64,000 nucleotides of DNA, taken from contig CM030935.1 in the NCBI GenBank assembly GCA_018136815.1, positions 4,506,159 through 4,570,158 of the forward strand, in the 5' to 3' direction. Both the position numbers and the translations under genes were made by a program. Positions 51,624 to 63,551 of this stretch are shown here, piece by piece; the first letter of the stretch is position 1, and each line of letters opens with the position of its first letter. A model generated the notes under the pieces. The model was not told the origin of the DNA, ran no database searches, and saw nothing but the letters and a program-made list of their open reading frames with translations. The stretch comes from Isochrysis galbana (taxonomy: Eukaryota > Haptophyta > Isochrysidales > Isochrysidaceae).

Positions 51624-52460
51624 ATGGCCCGTCGAAGCACCAACCCGCTTGAGCGGCTCACAGAGCCCAAGCGTCCCGCATGGCTGACTCCGCTTCAAGT
51701 GATCGCCGCCCTCTCTCTCCTCCTCGCCCTACTCTACTGGGGCCGGGGTTCAACGCGCGCCTTGGCTGCCGCCAAGCCAAAGGCACAGCACTGCTTCTTC
51801 CTCATCGACCGAAGCGGCTCGATGGAATCGCTCGCGGAGGCAGTAGTCGATGGAGTCAACGGCTTTGTCGCCAAGCAGGCGGAGATGGGAGAAGGCATGC
51901 GGCTCACGCTCGCGCAATTCCATTCGGGGCAGCCCTTCGAGCTGCTAATCGAAGAGCAGGAGGTGACCAAGGTCCGGCCGATCAAGCGGAGAGACTTTCG
52001 GCCGGAAGGCTCGACGCCGCTCTATGACGGGATTGCCGAGCTCCTCGCATATGCCGACCGCGCCACCAGGCCCGAAGAAGCCGTCGTAGTCATCGTCTTC
52101 AGCGACGGGCAGGAGAACGCGTCGCGCAAGCACAGCAGGGACCAAGTCTTTCGGTTAGTTGAGGAGCATAAGGAGCGCGGCTGGACATTTGTCTTCATGG
52201 GAGCAAACCAGGACTCGTATGCCGCAGGGATTGGCAACTCCAAGGGGGCCACCATGAACATTGCTGCCACACCAGCCGGCGTGCGCGCGGCGTTCAACGA
52301 TATGGAGAGCTCGAACCGGGAGATGCGCAAAGCTCTCAAAAGCGGTCGCACCTACACGCGGGAAGAGCGGGAGAACTACATTCAGTCTCGCTCTGCCGAG
52401 GCCATGCTGACTACGCAGCAGCAGCGCAAACCGCAATCGGTACGAGGGGGCGCCAGCTGA
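51624..52460 (+). CDS. Membrane-anchored von Willebrand factor A protein
   Basis: Single-exon 278-aa protein. One N-terminal membrane helix (about 20-38, LTPLQVIAALSLLLALLYWG) is followed by a VWA domain, residues about 55-215. The metal-ion-dependent adhesion site is complete: DRSGS (62-66), Thr131 in GSTPLYDG and Asp161 in FSDGQEN. A charged, Gln/Arg-rich tail ends the chain. Such domains bind protein partners through Mg2+/Ca2+. The compact single domain, lacking introns, looks like bacterial VWA proteins, so bacterial or organellar ancestry is possible. Partner and pathway are unknown. A GA-rich tract (51400-51500) and CCTCCTCCTCC lie upstream. Confidence 0.85.
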   Translation: MARRSTNPLERLTEPKRPAWLTPLQVIAALSLLLALLYWGRGSTRALAAAKPKAQHCFFLIDRSGSMESLAEAVVDGVNGFVAKQAEMGEGMRLTLAQFHSGQPFELLIEEQEVTKVRPIKRRDFRPEGSTPLYDGIAELLAYADRATRPEEAVVVIVFSDGQENASRKHSRDQVFRLVEEHKERGWTFVFMGANQDSYAAGIGNSKGATMNIAATPAGVRAAFNDMESSNREMRKALKSGRTYTREERENYIQSRSAEAMLTTQQQRKPQSVRGGAS

Positions 52461-52838
52461 GATGCTTTTGCCCGCATATCTTGTTGTCCGTCCGAGTCCG
52501 CTGTGTAGTGGTGCGCGGCATACCCTCGGTGCAAGTGTCCGAGGTCCGCGCGTGCTCGAGCTGTCGTCTACCCTTCGCTTTGCTCCAAGTTTGCTCCCGG
52601 CATGCGCCCCCTTTTCGACCTCCCATGACGCGCTGCTGCTCGCGTGCCGACCATGGATGCTGCTGGCACCGTTGCGGCAGTACGCTCGCAGCCTGCGCTC
52701 GGCCCGGTTATGCTGAAATGACTAACTAGATGGAGTACGAGGAGGAGGGAGGAGAACCTTACTGTGTGTGAGTGACTCTGAGGAAAGTAGCGGGGCGAAA
52801 GGGCAGACAAAAGTCGAGTAAGATTCATAAATAATATC
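52461..52838. other. 3' flank of the VWA gene, nothing recognised
   Basis: No gene, RNA or repeat that can be supported. Confidence 0.4.
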
Positions 52839-53230
52839 TGAAGATTCCGGGCTAACACCTACTACTGACTAGTGACTGGGTTCTCTACCTTAACCTTACT
52901 ACCGACACCGCCCTTGTCTCCCTCCCCTGCACCCTCCGTCGCTCCTGCGTCCCTGCCTGTGGAGCGATGGACTGACCCCAGGATCGGGGTAAGGCTCCTG
53001 AGACTCCATCCTTGGCAACCCACGCGTCCGTAGGCGGCCTATCGACTAGGGTAGCGGGTGAAGATACTTGGGAAGGCTTGGGCACGGGTGCAGCGGCAGT
53101 GGTAACGGGGTCCGCGCGCGGCGCGCGGCGGCGAGCGGCGAGGGCGAATTTGGCGGTGTAGAGCGGGGAGCGGGGCGCGGTGATAGCCCGGTCACTCACT
53201 GTGGGGGTGCGGAGGGCACCAGCTACAATG
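52839..53230 (-). mobile_element. LINE 3' UTR fragment
   Basis: On the minus strand it ends GGTGTTAGCCCGGAATCTTCAG, the family 3' motif. Upstream text (ACACCGCCCTTGTCTCC on the plus strand) parallels the 14-kb copy (ACATCGCCCTTTTCATCC). No coding part is recognisable. Confidence 0.55.
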
Positions 53231-54970
53231 GGTGAATGAAGGGCTAAATAAGCTCCCTATGGCTTCCGGTAGGATGGATCAGCAAAAAAAATTGGGGGTT
53301 CTCTCCGGCGAAATTTTCGAAAAATACCGAATTTCAAGCCATCGAAGGCGCTGCGCGAAATCGAGTCGGGCCCCCCTCCGGTATATTTTTGTGAGGCCCT
53401 TCATGCGAGGCACAAACATCAAATAGCGAGGAAACTTGTGACGCCAGCTCACTGGGTTCACAAGGCCTCGGTCTATGAACACTGGAGCATAAGTCATACT
53501 CATATTTTTAGACTTGAATGTGTACGAAAGTGCATCACAAAACTCAAGACGCTCACGTGAACCGTTAGTCACCGAGGGCTAGAGCAGCTAACTTGGCACC
53601 GCTACCAAGCGGGCGGCGTGCACTAGTTTGTTCATCCACTTCGACTAGTGACAGCACGAAACGTTGAATCGGGGTATGCTGCCATAGTAGCCGAGCCAAT
53701 TGCCCTCTCTACCCCCGCGTACGTACCTTGTTGAATATAGATATAGGTCTTGGTCGCTGAAACCGCGTCGACATTAACGTACCGAGATGCGCTCGAGTAC
53801 CCGACTTCCAACTGCTACCGGGCGCGCTCCTCGCGTGTTTTGGTTGATGTAACTAGCGTGGATGCATCGCACGTAACCACATCTAAAAATGCCACCCTAG
53901 CAGCCACGCCAATCGCCGCCGCCGCCCGCGCGCATCGAATCGCAAACGGCTGTGTGTGGTGTGTGGCGCCGACAACTACGCCAACGTCACCCGGCCGCAT
54001 GGCGCATGGGCCGGAGTGCCCAATTTTCGAACGCGACCGGGCGCGCTGCCGGCACTTTCTCAGTCATCCACTCACATAGAATGGCCCACCAGGCACCATA
54101 TCCACAGATGCTGCCCTAGCAGCCACGCCAATCGCCGCCGCCGCCCGCGCGCATTGCACCGTAGCATCGGCCGTCTATGGCGCCGACAATACACGCTAAC
54201 GTCACTCGGCCGATGGGCGGGAGTGCCCAATTTTTGAACGCGACCGGGCGCGCTGCCATCAACAGATCGTCCATCTCGGTGAGGGCGGTGGCAGCGGTGG
54301 AGGGGAGCGGCGTGCGCTCCATGACCCTATTAGTTTACTGATAGTTCCCAAAATTCCTAACATTCTCGCCGCGCACGTGGTTCTGGCTCTGGACCTCCCC
54401 ATGGTGAATTAAGTATGAGCTCAGTTGTCCTCGACTAATACAGCCACAAACAAGTTTGTTAGACGTCAGAAACACCCGCTTTGTCTTTGTGCCGCTCCTA
54501 CCACGGCCGCATCCTGAAGCCGTGCGATAGGAGGCGTGTGCTCATGATGTGCTCACTGTAGTTGTAAGCTGTGGCATGCGCGCGCATTGCTTACGTCGCT
54601 TGTCGGCGTCTCATTCGCTGCCGGCAAGACGTTGTGATTCTCTAGAAATGCAGCCTTTTTACTCATCTTCGTTGGTGCGCTTGGTGCCGCGGCGGCGAAC
54701 ACAAGTAAGGCATGCTGTCATAAATACGACGGGTTGTAACTACCTGGATACACGGAGGTACAGCTTTGATTGGCTAGAGCAATGTGTAGTGTGCACTGTG
54801 TAGTGTCAGCGTGTGAAAGCATCGCTAGCTTGCCTTGTGGATATGGAATAGAAACGGAGTTCATTGTGGTGATGAGAACTGCGAGAGGTTTGCTCAAGCT
54901 GAACAGGCACACCGTGGCATTGTGGTATCGTAAAATGCTGTACGTCATGCTATACACGTCTTGTAGCTCA
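53231..54970. repeat. Intergenic with a duplicated block of about 165 bp
   Basis: Two direct copies (about 53877-54055 and 54097-54263) share CTAGCAGCCACGCCAATCGC, then CGCCGCCCGCGCGCAT, GGCGCCGACAA and GAACGCGACCGGGCGCGCTG. No gene is recognised in the rest. A plus-strand frame at 54770-55489 is antisense to real exons and is not called. Confidence 0.7.
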
Positions 54971-56447
54971 CTACATGTACTTCTCGAAGCGACCCCTCTC
55001 GAAGTCGACGGAGACTATGTCCGCCGCATCGAGGCCATGCTGGACGGCGAGCATAGTTTTAACGCGATCCAGTTGCATCGTGCGCGGGGGTGGAACAGAG
55101 AGGTAGTCGTCGAGTGTGAGGAGCTTAGCCTGACGCGCATCCCAAATGGGGACGTGATCGCGAAGCCAGCGGGAAGCCGGAGCCTTAAGATGGCGAGCTG
55201 GGCCAAAGAGCGTTCAGCTCGCCGCAAGCACGGGTATGTGGCTACCCGGCACCTCACCGTGCCATCCCGCATCTTCAACAAGAGGTCGATGGTGGATCTT
55301 GGCTGGTCTCCAAGAGAGACGTCAAGCAAGTACGGAGGGTCGAATGGAGACGAGGGCTGCTCGTTACGCCTAATGTGCCCATGTCGTGCAAATATGCCCA
55401 CACGCTCAGCTGATGCATCTCTGCACGCTTCGATGAGCAACACTTCCAGGTTTGGAGCACATCCGCCGAGCCGGGCTAGGCTTACCTGAGCACATACATA
55501 TGCGCATGCCCCGCATTCCAAACGGCATGGAATGTTGTTGGTGACCAACCATTGAGCTGAACAGCAAACCACAAAGAGAGCGGAGTGGGCGAAGAGGGCC
55601 ACGACTGTCCGCGAGACTCAAGCAGTTTCTCTGCTTTCGAGCCGCACACCTGCATCAGGATCAATCGCATCGCTAGCCCATGGGTCACCGCCACGATGGC
55701 GTCCACCTTCTGCATGCTCGGCTTGCCGTAGAACTGCGGGCCGCCTCGGAGTACTGTCGTCTCCCACCACTGGCGCACGCGGTCGTACACGTCGGCCCCT
55801 GACTCACCGGTAGGAAAACGATACCAAAACCGGCCGACCGCCTGCTGCTCCTTGCGCAAGGCGGCAAAGTCGGTACCCTGGATGTTGCCAAACTCCTGCT
55901 CGCGTATGCGAGGATCGATACTCCAACGCGCCACACGCTGGGCGCCGAGCGTCGCCTCGAGCCCCCTGGCCGTCTGAAGCGTGCGCTGAAAGGGCGAAAC
56001 CTGACCACGTAGGAGGAGGAGCAACTTAGGGACCGACAGCACTCAATCCCTCTCCGCTTAGATCGCCTGTCCGGCCGCTGAGCTTGATGCTCGCCAACTT
56101 ACATAGATGTGGACGCATGCGTCATGTCCGACAACGCCGAGGATGCGGCGCCCGACGGCACGCGCCTGCTCGGAGCCAAGCGCTGTCAGCTCGATCAAGT
56201 TGTCGGCCTTCCTGCGGAGCAACGTATGGTCCGCGTTGGCCTGCGATTCGCCATGGCGCACGAGGATGACGTAGCGTGGGAGCGACGTGCGCAACGCAGC
56301 GGCATGGGCGCTGAGGAGCGCGGCCGGCGAGGCGGGCACGAGCGTGGCCGAACGCAGGAGCAGCCGCTGCGCTGCGGCAGCTCCACACAGCAGCCCTGCC
56401 GCCGCTCCCGCGCCTGCTGCGGCAAAGAGGGAGGCGGAGGAGGCCAT
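54971..56447 (-). CDS. Phosphoglycerate mutase-like phosphatase (AT74/DET1 type)
   Basis: Histidine phosphatase superfamily. Exons (minus) are 56447-56103, 56000-55486, 55369-55258 and 55129-54971, giving 376 aa; donors GTAAGT, GTAAGC and GTGAGG with CAG/TAG acceptors keep frame throughout. The catalytic His is in VRHGES (residue 65). SPFQRTLQTA, DPRIREQEFGNIQ, GRFWYRFPTGESGADVYDR and the second His in VTHGLAMR (222) are all present. The EQEFGNIQ and FYRFP.GES.ADVYDR blocks match the plant AT74 / yeast DET1 branch (broad acid phosphatases) better than glycolytic mutases. An Ala/Leu-rich hydrophobic N-terminus (residues 5-33) suggests a signal or membrane anchor. Exons 3 and 4 form an about 90-residue C-terminal extension. 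The coding-strand leader has (CT)n then C(31). Confidence 0.85.
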
Positions 56448-56672
56448 CGGCGGAGTGGGAAGCGGGGCGAGGGGTGGGGGGGCGCTGGCCCGGTCGAGCC
56501 AGACACCACGCCGGGAGGAACTCTTAGGGGAGCGTGGGCACGCTCACGGATGGACCGACAGGGAGCAGTGGAGGGGGAGAGCTGGGGGAGGGGAGGGGAG
56601 GGGGGGGAGAGGGAAGAGGGAAGGAGGGTAGGTTGGGTTGAGGAAGCCGTGAGCGAGCGCGCGAAAGAGAGT

Positions 56673-58833
<2,161 letters not shown>

Positions 58834-59240
58834 TTATAAGTAAAAGCCCGTCATCGTATGGAATACGACATCCCCGTCTTGCGTTATGCGTACTTCGGGA
58901 GGCGGTTCCCCCGGGTCGGCTTGTTCGCCGGCTTTTCGCCGGGCAATTTTGTTTCCTTTATTATCCGCGTTTTTTGGCGTTGCCATTATTGTCTTGGCGT
59001 GTGTTACTATTGTGTCCCATGACTCTAAGAAGAATTTTTCCCTTGGGATGTAATCTCCTTGAACATGTATGTATGTATCGTTATTTTTGAGGTATTGTGC
59101 GCATTCCTCTCTAGTGTAGGGCGTCGTCGCGCCGTAGTCTCGAAATACATTGTGTATGGTGTTACATTCAAGCCTATTCCATAGCTTTATCCACGTGGGG
59201 TTTAGTTTGGGTCCCGGATACGTCGGGCTGCCCCATATAG
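58834..59240 (-). pseudogene. LINE pol fragment
   Basis: The minus-strand frame TWIKLWNRLECNTIHNVFRD, TPYTREECAQYLKNNDTYIH, DYIPREKFFLESWDTIVTHA and ITQDGDVVFHTMTG aligns with the 31969-33415 fragment (SFYTKDECSAYL, WDKIITWAANAL, LSDDEGRYYL). It ends at a stop right after this block and is cut on the other side by the tandem repeat. Confidence 0.7.
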
Positions 59241-59248
59241 GTTGCGAG

Positions 59249-59460
59249 AGCGCACACCTGCTACCAAATGAAGGCAAACGACCTTTACTTAAAGTAAGAG
59301 GGGGGCACGACGGTAAGCAGGGGGTGGGGCATAAACGCACACCTGCGCTACCGCAAATGAAGGGGCAAACGACCTTTATATAAAGAAAGAGGGGGGCACG
59401 ACCGCAAGCAGGGGGTGGGGCAGAAACGCACACCTGCTATCAAATGAAGGCAAACGACCT
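59249..59460. repeat. Tandem repeat, about 88-bp period, 2.4 copies
   Basis: Units beginning CGCACACCTGCTA (59249, 59336, 59428) share AAATGAAGG..CAAACGACCT, AAAGAGGGGGGCACGAC and AAGCAGGGGGTGGGGCA. Confidence 0.92.
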
Positions 59461-59881
59461 ACACAACGCAACAATGAGCGGCAAAGGCGCACGCAAAGTT
59501 GAATAATCATGAAAACGACGGCGCGGCTATGACAGTGACTCTCCAAGGAAAGTATGCGCAATGCGGGGTGCGACGGCACACACACAACACAAGCAGCAAT
59601 CCTCAATTATCGAACATTACAAGCTTCAAGCAGCCAATACGCATCTCCAGCATATTCCCACATCGCTGCTCGCTAGCTCCTGTAGCACGCGTGTATTCTC
59701 GACCTCACACATTTCGGCTTCCACCTCTTGCAGCTACTTATTGCCTGCCAACGAGCCCATGTACACCCATGTGTTCAACAACCTCTCCCACGTCACCCAC
59801 GAGGAGGCGGTGCTCGCTGGCCAGCGCTGCATGGTGCTGTCATAGTCTGAAAGAGGCCGCGCCGCCGCCCAACGCGCGTGC
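59461..59881. other. 3' flank of the MORN-caspase gene
   Basis: No separate gene recognised. It probably includes the 3' UTR of the minus-strand gene. Confidence 0.4.
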
Positions 59882-61876
59882 TCAAGCGAGTGGCGCGAGG
59901 ACTGTGTCAGCGCTATCGCTGGTGTGCAAGACCGGAACTTGCCTGATGCCGGTACGCTGGTCAGAGGCTGCCTGCGCCTCGCACAGCCCGCTGAACATGC
60001 CGCCATAGCTGAGTGAAGCTGGCTCGGCCGCCTTGTCGATCGCAGCGCTTAGCCATGAAGTCAAATTGCGCTCGAAGAAGAAGCTGTGGCGCGACGGTGC
60101 TGGCGGCGCCTCCTCGCCCTCCTCTGCCGGTGGAGGCGCCTGGGGCGCGGGTGCGTCGTCACTAATGGTGGCGGTGATTGCCGCAAAGTTGGGCGGAGCC
60201 GACTTGAAGCAGACAGGCTCAAAGCACGAGTCGCAGTAGAAGAGGAGGTGAATCGACTTGGCACTAAATTTGCTGATCAGCTCGGCTACCTCCTCCTCCG
60301 TCAGTGCGTCGTCAATCAAGCACAGGCCCTCCCCAACCACTTCCTCGCCCGCGTCAAGGTCAAGGAGCTTCTTGCCGTGGCAAAGGAAGGCGAGCATGGC
60401 GACATCGCCACGACCGAGCTCGTTGACAATCGCGTCAGTGGCAGCGAGTACGTGCTCCTTCGTCGCGGGGACCACGGCCGGCTTGCCCTCAACAGCCGGG
60501 ACAGCCTCGACCTCCACCGTCTCGCCGTCCTCGGCCATGACCGCCGGGATTGACTCCACAGGCTCGATGGCGTCGGCAGCCTCGGCGGCAGTGAGAACGG
60601 TCACGTCCACCTCAGCGACACCTAGCTTGGTTGTTAGCACCCTCCGCAGCTCTTCCGCAGCGGGCTGCATGTCAAGGGGCGGGAAGACGCCGCCCTCGGG
60701 ATACGCTGGTGCAACAATGAGCGCTTTGCGCTTCGGCGGCGGCGGCCCCTCACCACCGCTATATTGGTTGGAGAGTGTGCCGCCCGAAGTGCGGTCTGAG
60801 GCGACGAGCGCAGTGGGGGTCCACTGGAGCGGCGGACCCTCCTCGGGCTCCTCGCCCTCGTCAGGTGGTGGCGGGGCGGGAGGGTGGCGGCCGCCAGTGA
60901 GGGCGCCCGAGCCGGTGAGGAAGGCGCCCTCCCCAATTGGCTTGCCGGCAGAGAAGGAGGAGAAAAAGGTGGTGCCGTCCGCGGTGGCGACGGACGCCTT
61001 GCTCAGCTCACCCTCGACCCACACCCCAGTGTAGCGTGCACCCGCTGCCTTGGCCGTGTACTTGCCCGCACCGTGTTTCTTGCCGGTGAACCAGCTGCCC
61101 ACATAGATGTCGCCATTTGGGTAGGTGTAGATGCCCTTCCCATGTCGGAGCCCATAGCGCCACGAGCCCTCGTACACGGAGCCGTCCTTGAAGACCTGCC
61201 GGCCCTGGCCGTGTTTGAGCCCCGCGCGCCAGCCTCCTACGTAGGTGGTGCCCTCGCGCATGAGGAGCGCGCCCTCGCCGTCGCGCTTCCCGTTGGCCAT
61301 CTGGCCTGCGTAGACTTGGCCCTTTGGAAGAAGAGAAACACCATAACCGGCGCGCGCGGTCGTCTCAGTGTCAAACGCGGGCTCGCGGTATTTGTCGTCA
61401 GGCTCGGCCCGTTCGCCAACATAGCAGCCTGCCGCGACGACGCGGCGCATCGTGTACGCGTACTTGGGGTCGGCTGGTGGCTGCTTGCCCTCTCCATAGT
61501 CCGTACCAAAGAGCTCCTTGACTGCCTCCGCCTGCCATCCCTCGACATCAGCCACGTCGGCAGGCTCGGGTTCTGGATCCTCATCAGTAGGCTGGGGATG
61601 AAGTGCCGCCTGAACCTTCTTCCAGCACGCCAGCTCCACCTCTTCTACGCCCCAGGCCTCCTCCTTTGCGAGAAGCGCTGCGGTGATGGCTTTGACTGGA
61701 CTAGAGAAGCTCGCCTTGAGTGTGTGGGGTGACGGGGCGACGCCAGCGGACAAGAGCTTGAGCAGCGCCTGAAGATCGCCCGTGTGCACGCACTTGATCA
61801 CGCGAGGGTCCTCCGCACGCGTCGCGCGCCCGCGCACGAGCGCCTGCACTTTGGTCGCAGCGTCCGACTCCGACAT
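59882..61876 (-). CDS. IQ-MORN-caspase-like (metacaspase-type) fusion protein
   Basis: Single-exon 664-aa protein. Residues 5-20 are an IQ calmodulin motif (AATKVQALVRGRATR). Residues about 176-325 hold at least four MORN repeats: GYGVSLLPKGQVYAGQMANG, TTYVGGWRAGLKHGQG, SVYEGSWRYGLRHGKG and DIYVGSWFTGKKHGAG. After a Pro/Glu-rich linker, residues 383-640 form a caspase-like domain: KALIVAPAY (beta strand 1), a helix ending in TVLT, LAFLCHG with catalytic-position His500, HLLFYCDSC with Cys551, and GGMFSGLCEA near the end. The His-Cys dyad is intact, and the HG and DSC contexts match metacaspases. An insert rich in Val/Glu/Ala-Pro (435-470) and an acidic Pro loop (574-595) expand the domain. 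Proteolytic activity is inferred, not shown. The start at 61876 is the first ATG after a GA-rich (coding strand) leader. Confidence 0.85.
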   Translation of the reverse strand: MSESDAATKVQALVRGRATRAEDPRVIKCVHTGDLQALLKLLSAGVAPSPHTLKASFSSPVKAITAALLAKEEAWGVEEVELACWKKVQAALHPQPTDEDPEPEPADVADVEGWQAEAVKELFGTDYGEGKQPPADPKYAYTMRRVVAAGCYVGERAEPDDKYREPAFDTETTARAGYGVSLLPKGQVYAGQMANGKRDGEGALLMREGTTYVGGWRAGLKHGQGRQVFKDGSVYEGSWRYGLRHGKGIYTYPNGDIYVGSWFTGKKHGAGKYTAKAAGARYTGVWVEGELSKASVATADGTTFFSSFSAGKPIGEGAFLTGSGALTGGRHPPAPPPPDEGEEPEEGPPLQWTPTALVASDRTSGGTLSNQYSGGEGPPPPKRKALIVAPAYPEGGVFPPLDMQPAAEELRRVLTTKLGVAEVDVTVLTAAEAADAIEPVESIPAVMAEDGETVEVEAVPAVEGKPAVVPATKEHVLAATDAIVNELGRGDVAMLAFLCHGKKLLDLDAGEEVVGEGLCLIDDALTEEEVAELISKFSAKSIHLLFYCDSCFEPVCFKSAPPNFAAITATISDDAPAPQAPPPAEEGEEAPPAPSRHSFFFERNLTSWLSAAIDKAAEPASLSYGGMFSGLCEAQAASDQRTGIRQVPVLHTSDSADTVLAPLA

Positions 61877-63551
61877 CAACGCCGCTCTCTCTCTCTCTCT
61901 CTCTCCTCTCTCCCCGCCCCCCTCCCCCCTCCGATCCCTCTCTCTCTCCTGCTCTCTCCCTTTATCCTTTCTCCCTCTTTGGTGTCTCTTCTTGCCGCCT
62001 CGCTTTCCCCCAGATCTCTCTGATATCTTTCTCCCTCGTACTCCACCTCTCTTCTTTTCCATTTTATCTCCGTCTTCCGATACCCCTTCCTCTCTCCCCC
62101 CCTCTTCACTCTCTCTCTTCTCCAGGATGGGGGAGTGGAGCGAGATGGCGAACCGTGGATGTTCGATTGATGTGTACGTGTCTTTTGCTCTGAGCGGCAG
62201 AAAGAATGGGCGGTGATGGGTGGGGGAGCTTGCGGAAAACAGTGGAAAGGGGGCACGAGGGGAGAGGAGAGAGAGAGAGAGAGGGCGTTGCGGCGACAAA
62301 AGCGTAACCACCGTGAGCTTTGGCGTAGCCGTCTTCCCCCTTCCGGTATTGTGAGTTGTTATTGTATCACATTTTTCTCGAGAGGGCTGCAGTAATGTTG
62401 CTGTCAGCATGGGTCTGCAGTCTGCTGTCACCCATGGGGGTGCCAGCATGGCTCCTGTGTGTGGTGTGGCCGGGGCCACGGGCCGTGTGGCGCGACCGGG
62501 GTCGCACGCACCTGCTCGGCCGCAGATGTGGCGGACGCGGTCGCCACGCGGTCGCTTTGACTGCGATTGTCGACTGCGACGTATTGCGTACCGGTCCTGT
62601 TGTATTCAGGCCTCCTGGCATGAATATTTCGGAATGGGTACGTGCCTTCGTCGTTATATATCGTCTTCTATGTTCGTCTTGGTCACTCAAGGCGTGCAAA
62701 TTCGGATTCTCCCTGGGCTCAAATCCTGGCATCCTGGCACATGGCACAGTGTGAGATTCTGGTGCCAAAAGGTGACAATAAGGGCTCGCTCCAGCGGCTA
62801 TCTCCCCGGGTGCCGGGGACTTAGCCGCTGCAGCGGCCGCGGAGGCCCGCCGCGCGCCGCTCCCCTCCCCCCCCCTCCCCCCACTCCTTGCTCTGGCAGC
62901 CCAGCTTGCCACATGCATGGGTGTACTCGCGCGGCCAACACCAAAGGTAGCAGTCCCCCCCACGCTGCCTGCCGCGATGTGCCCCTTCACGCTCCCCGCG
63001 CTCGCCTCCAGGTCGTTCTCGCACCCCCCCCTTCGCAGCGCGCATACGAGCGCCAGAAGCCATGTGCGAGCAGCGCGCGCGCAGCGCGAGCCCCCCGCCC
63101 GGCCTTGGCCTGGGTGTGCCATACCCAGCACCTGACCCTGCCCCAGCCCACACCCGCCTCGCGCCTCGCAGCAAGCTTCCCTGGCTGAAAAGTCAGAGTT
63201 GGCGTCTCTCTCGGCAGGCGCGGCCGGTCAGCAGATCGGCTACAGGGCTCGAAGGGGTCAAATTGGGGGGCGGGGGAGTGGAGGTGTAGAAAGTTTTCCT
63301 ACGTGAGTAGAAAGTAGAGGGTGCCTGCCCACGGCCGCGTGTGCGGTGAGACGATTAAAAGGTTTAATTAATTAAGTGTTTGTTGAGTCTTGTTGGGGGC
63401 AAGATCGTCACCAATCAGGCTAAAGCTAGCTGCACGCGCTCTGGGCGCTTGCATGCTCTATCGCTGGATCCCGCAGAGAGGGTATGATAGATCTCGGATG
63501 AGGATGGTGTGGTTGCGCCCACATCAACGCAGGCTAGGATTTCTACGAATA
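61877..63551. other. Intergenic, CT-rich leader then nothing recognised
   Basis: 61884-62110 is CT/C-rich on the plus strand (GA-rich leader of the minus-strand gene). The remaining 1.4 kb has no gene, tRNA or repeat that can be supported. GGGCTCAAATCCTGGCA at about 62716 resembles a tRNA T-arm, but no cloverleaf could be built. Confidence 0.45.

Noticed and set aside
53279-53572. 97-codon minus-strand frame with ordinary composition
   Set aside because: No family, no start context, no splice partners; could be chance. Kept out of the annotation.
54770-55489. 240-codon plus-strand frame
   Set aside because: Antisense to three supported exons of the phosphatase gene; no recognisable domain.
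59441-59881. Plus-strand short frames with TPR-like or signal-like words
   Set aside because: Lie in the 3' flank and antisense of the MORN-caspase gene; no continuity.
62690-62780. Possible tRNA (GGGCTCAAATCC)
   Set aside because: No acceptor, D or anticodon stems could be paired around it.
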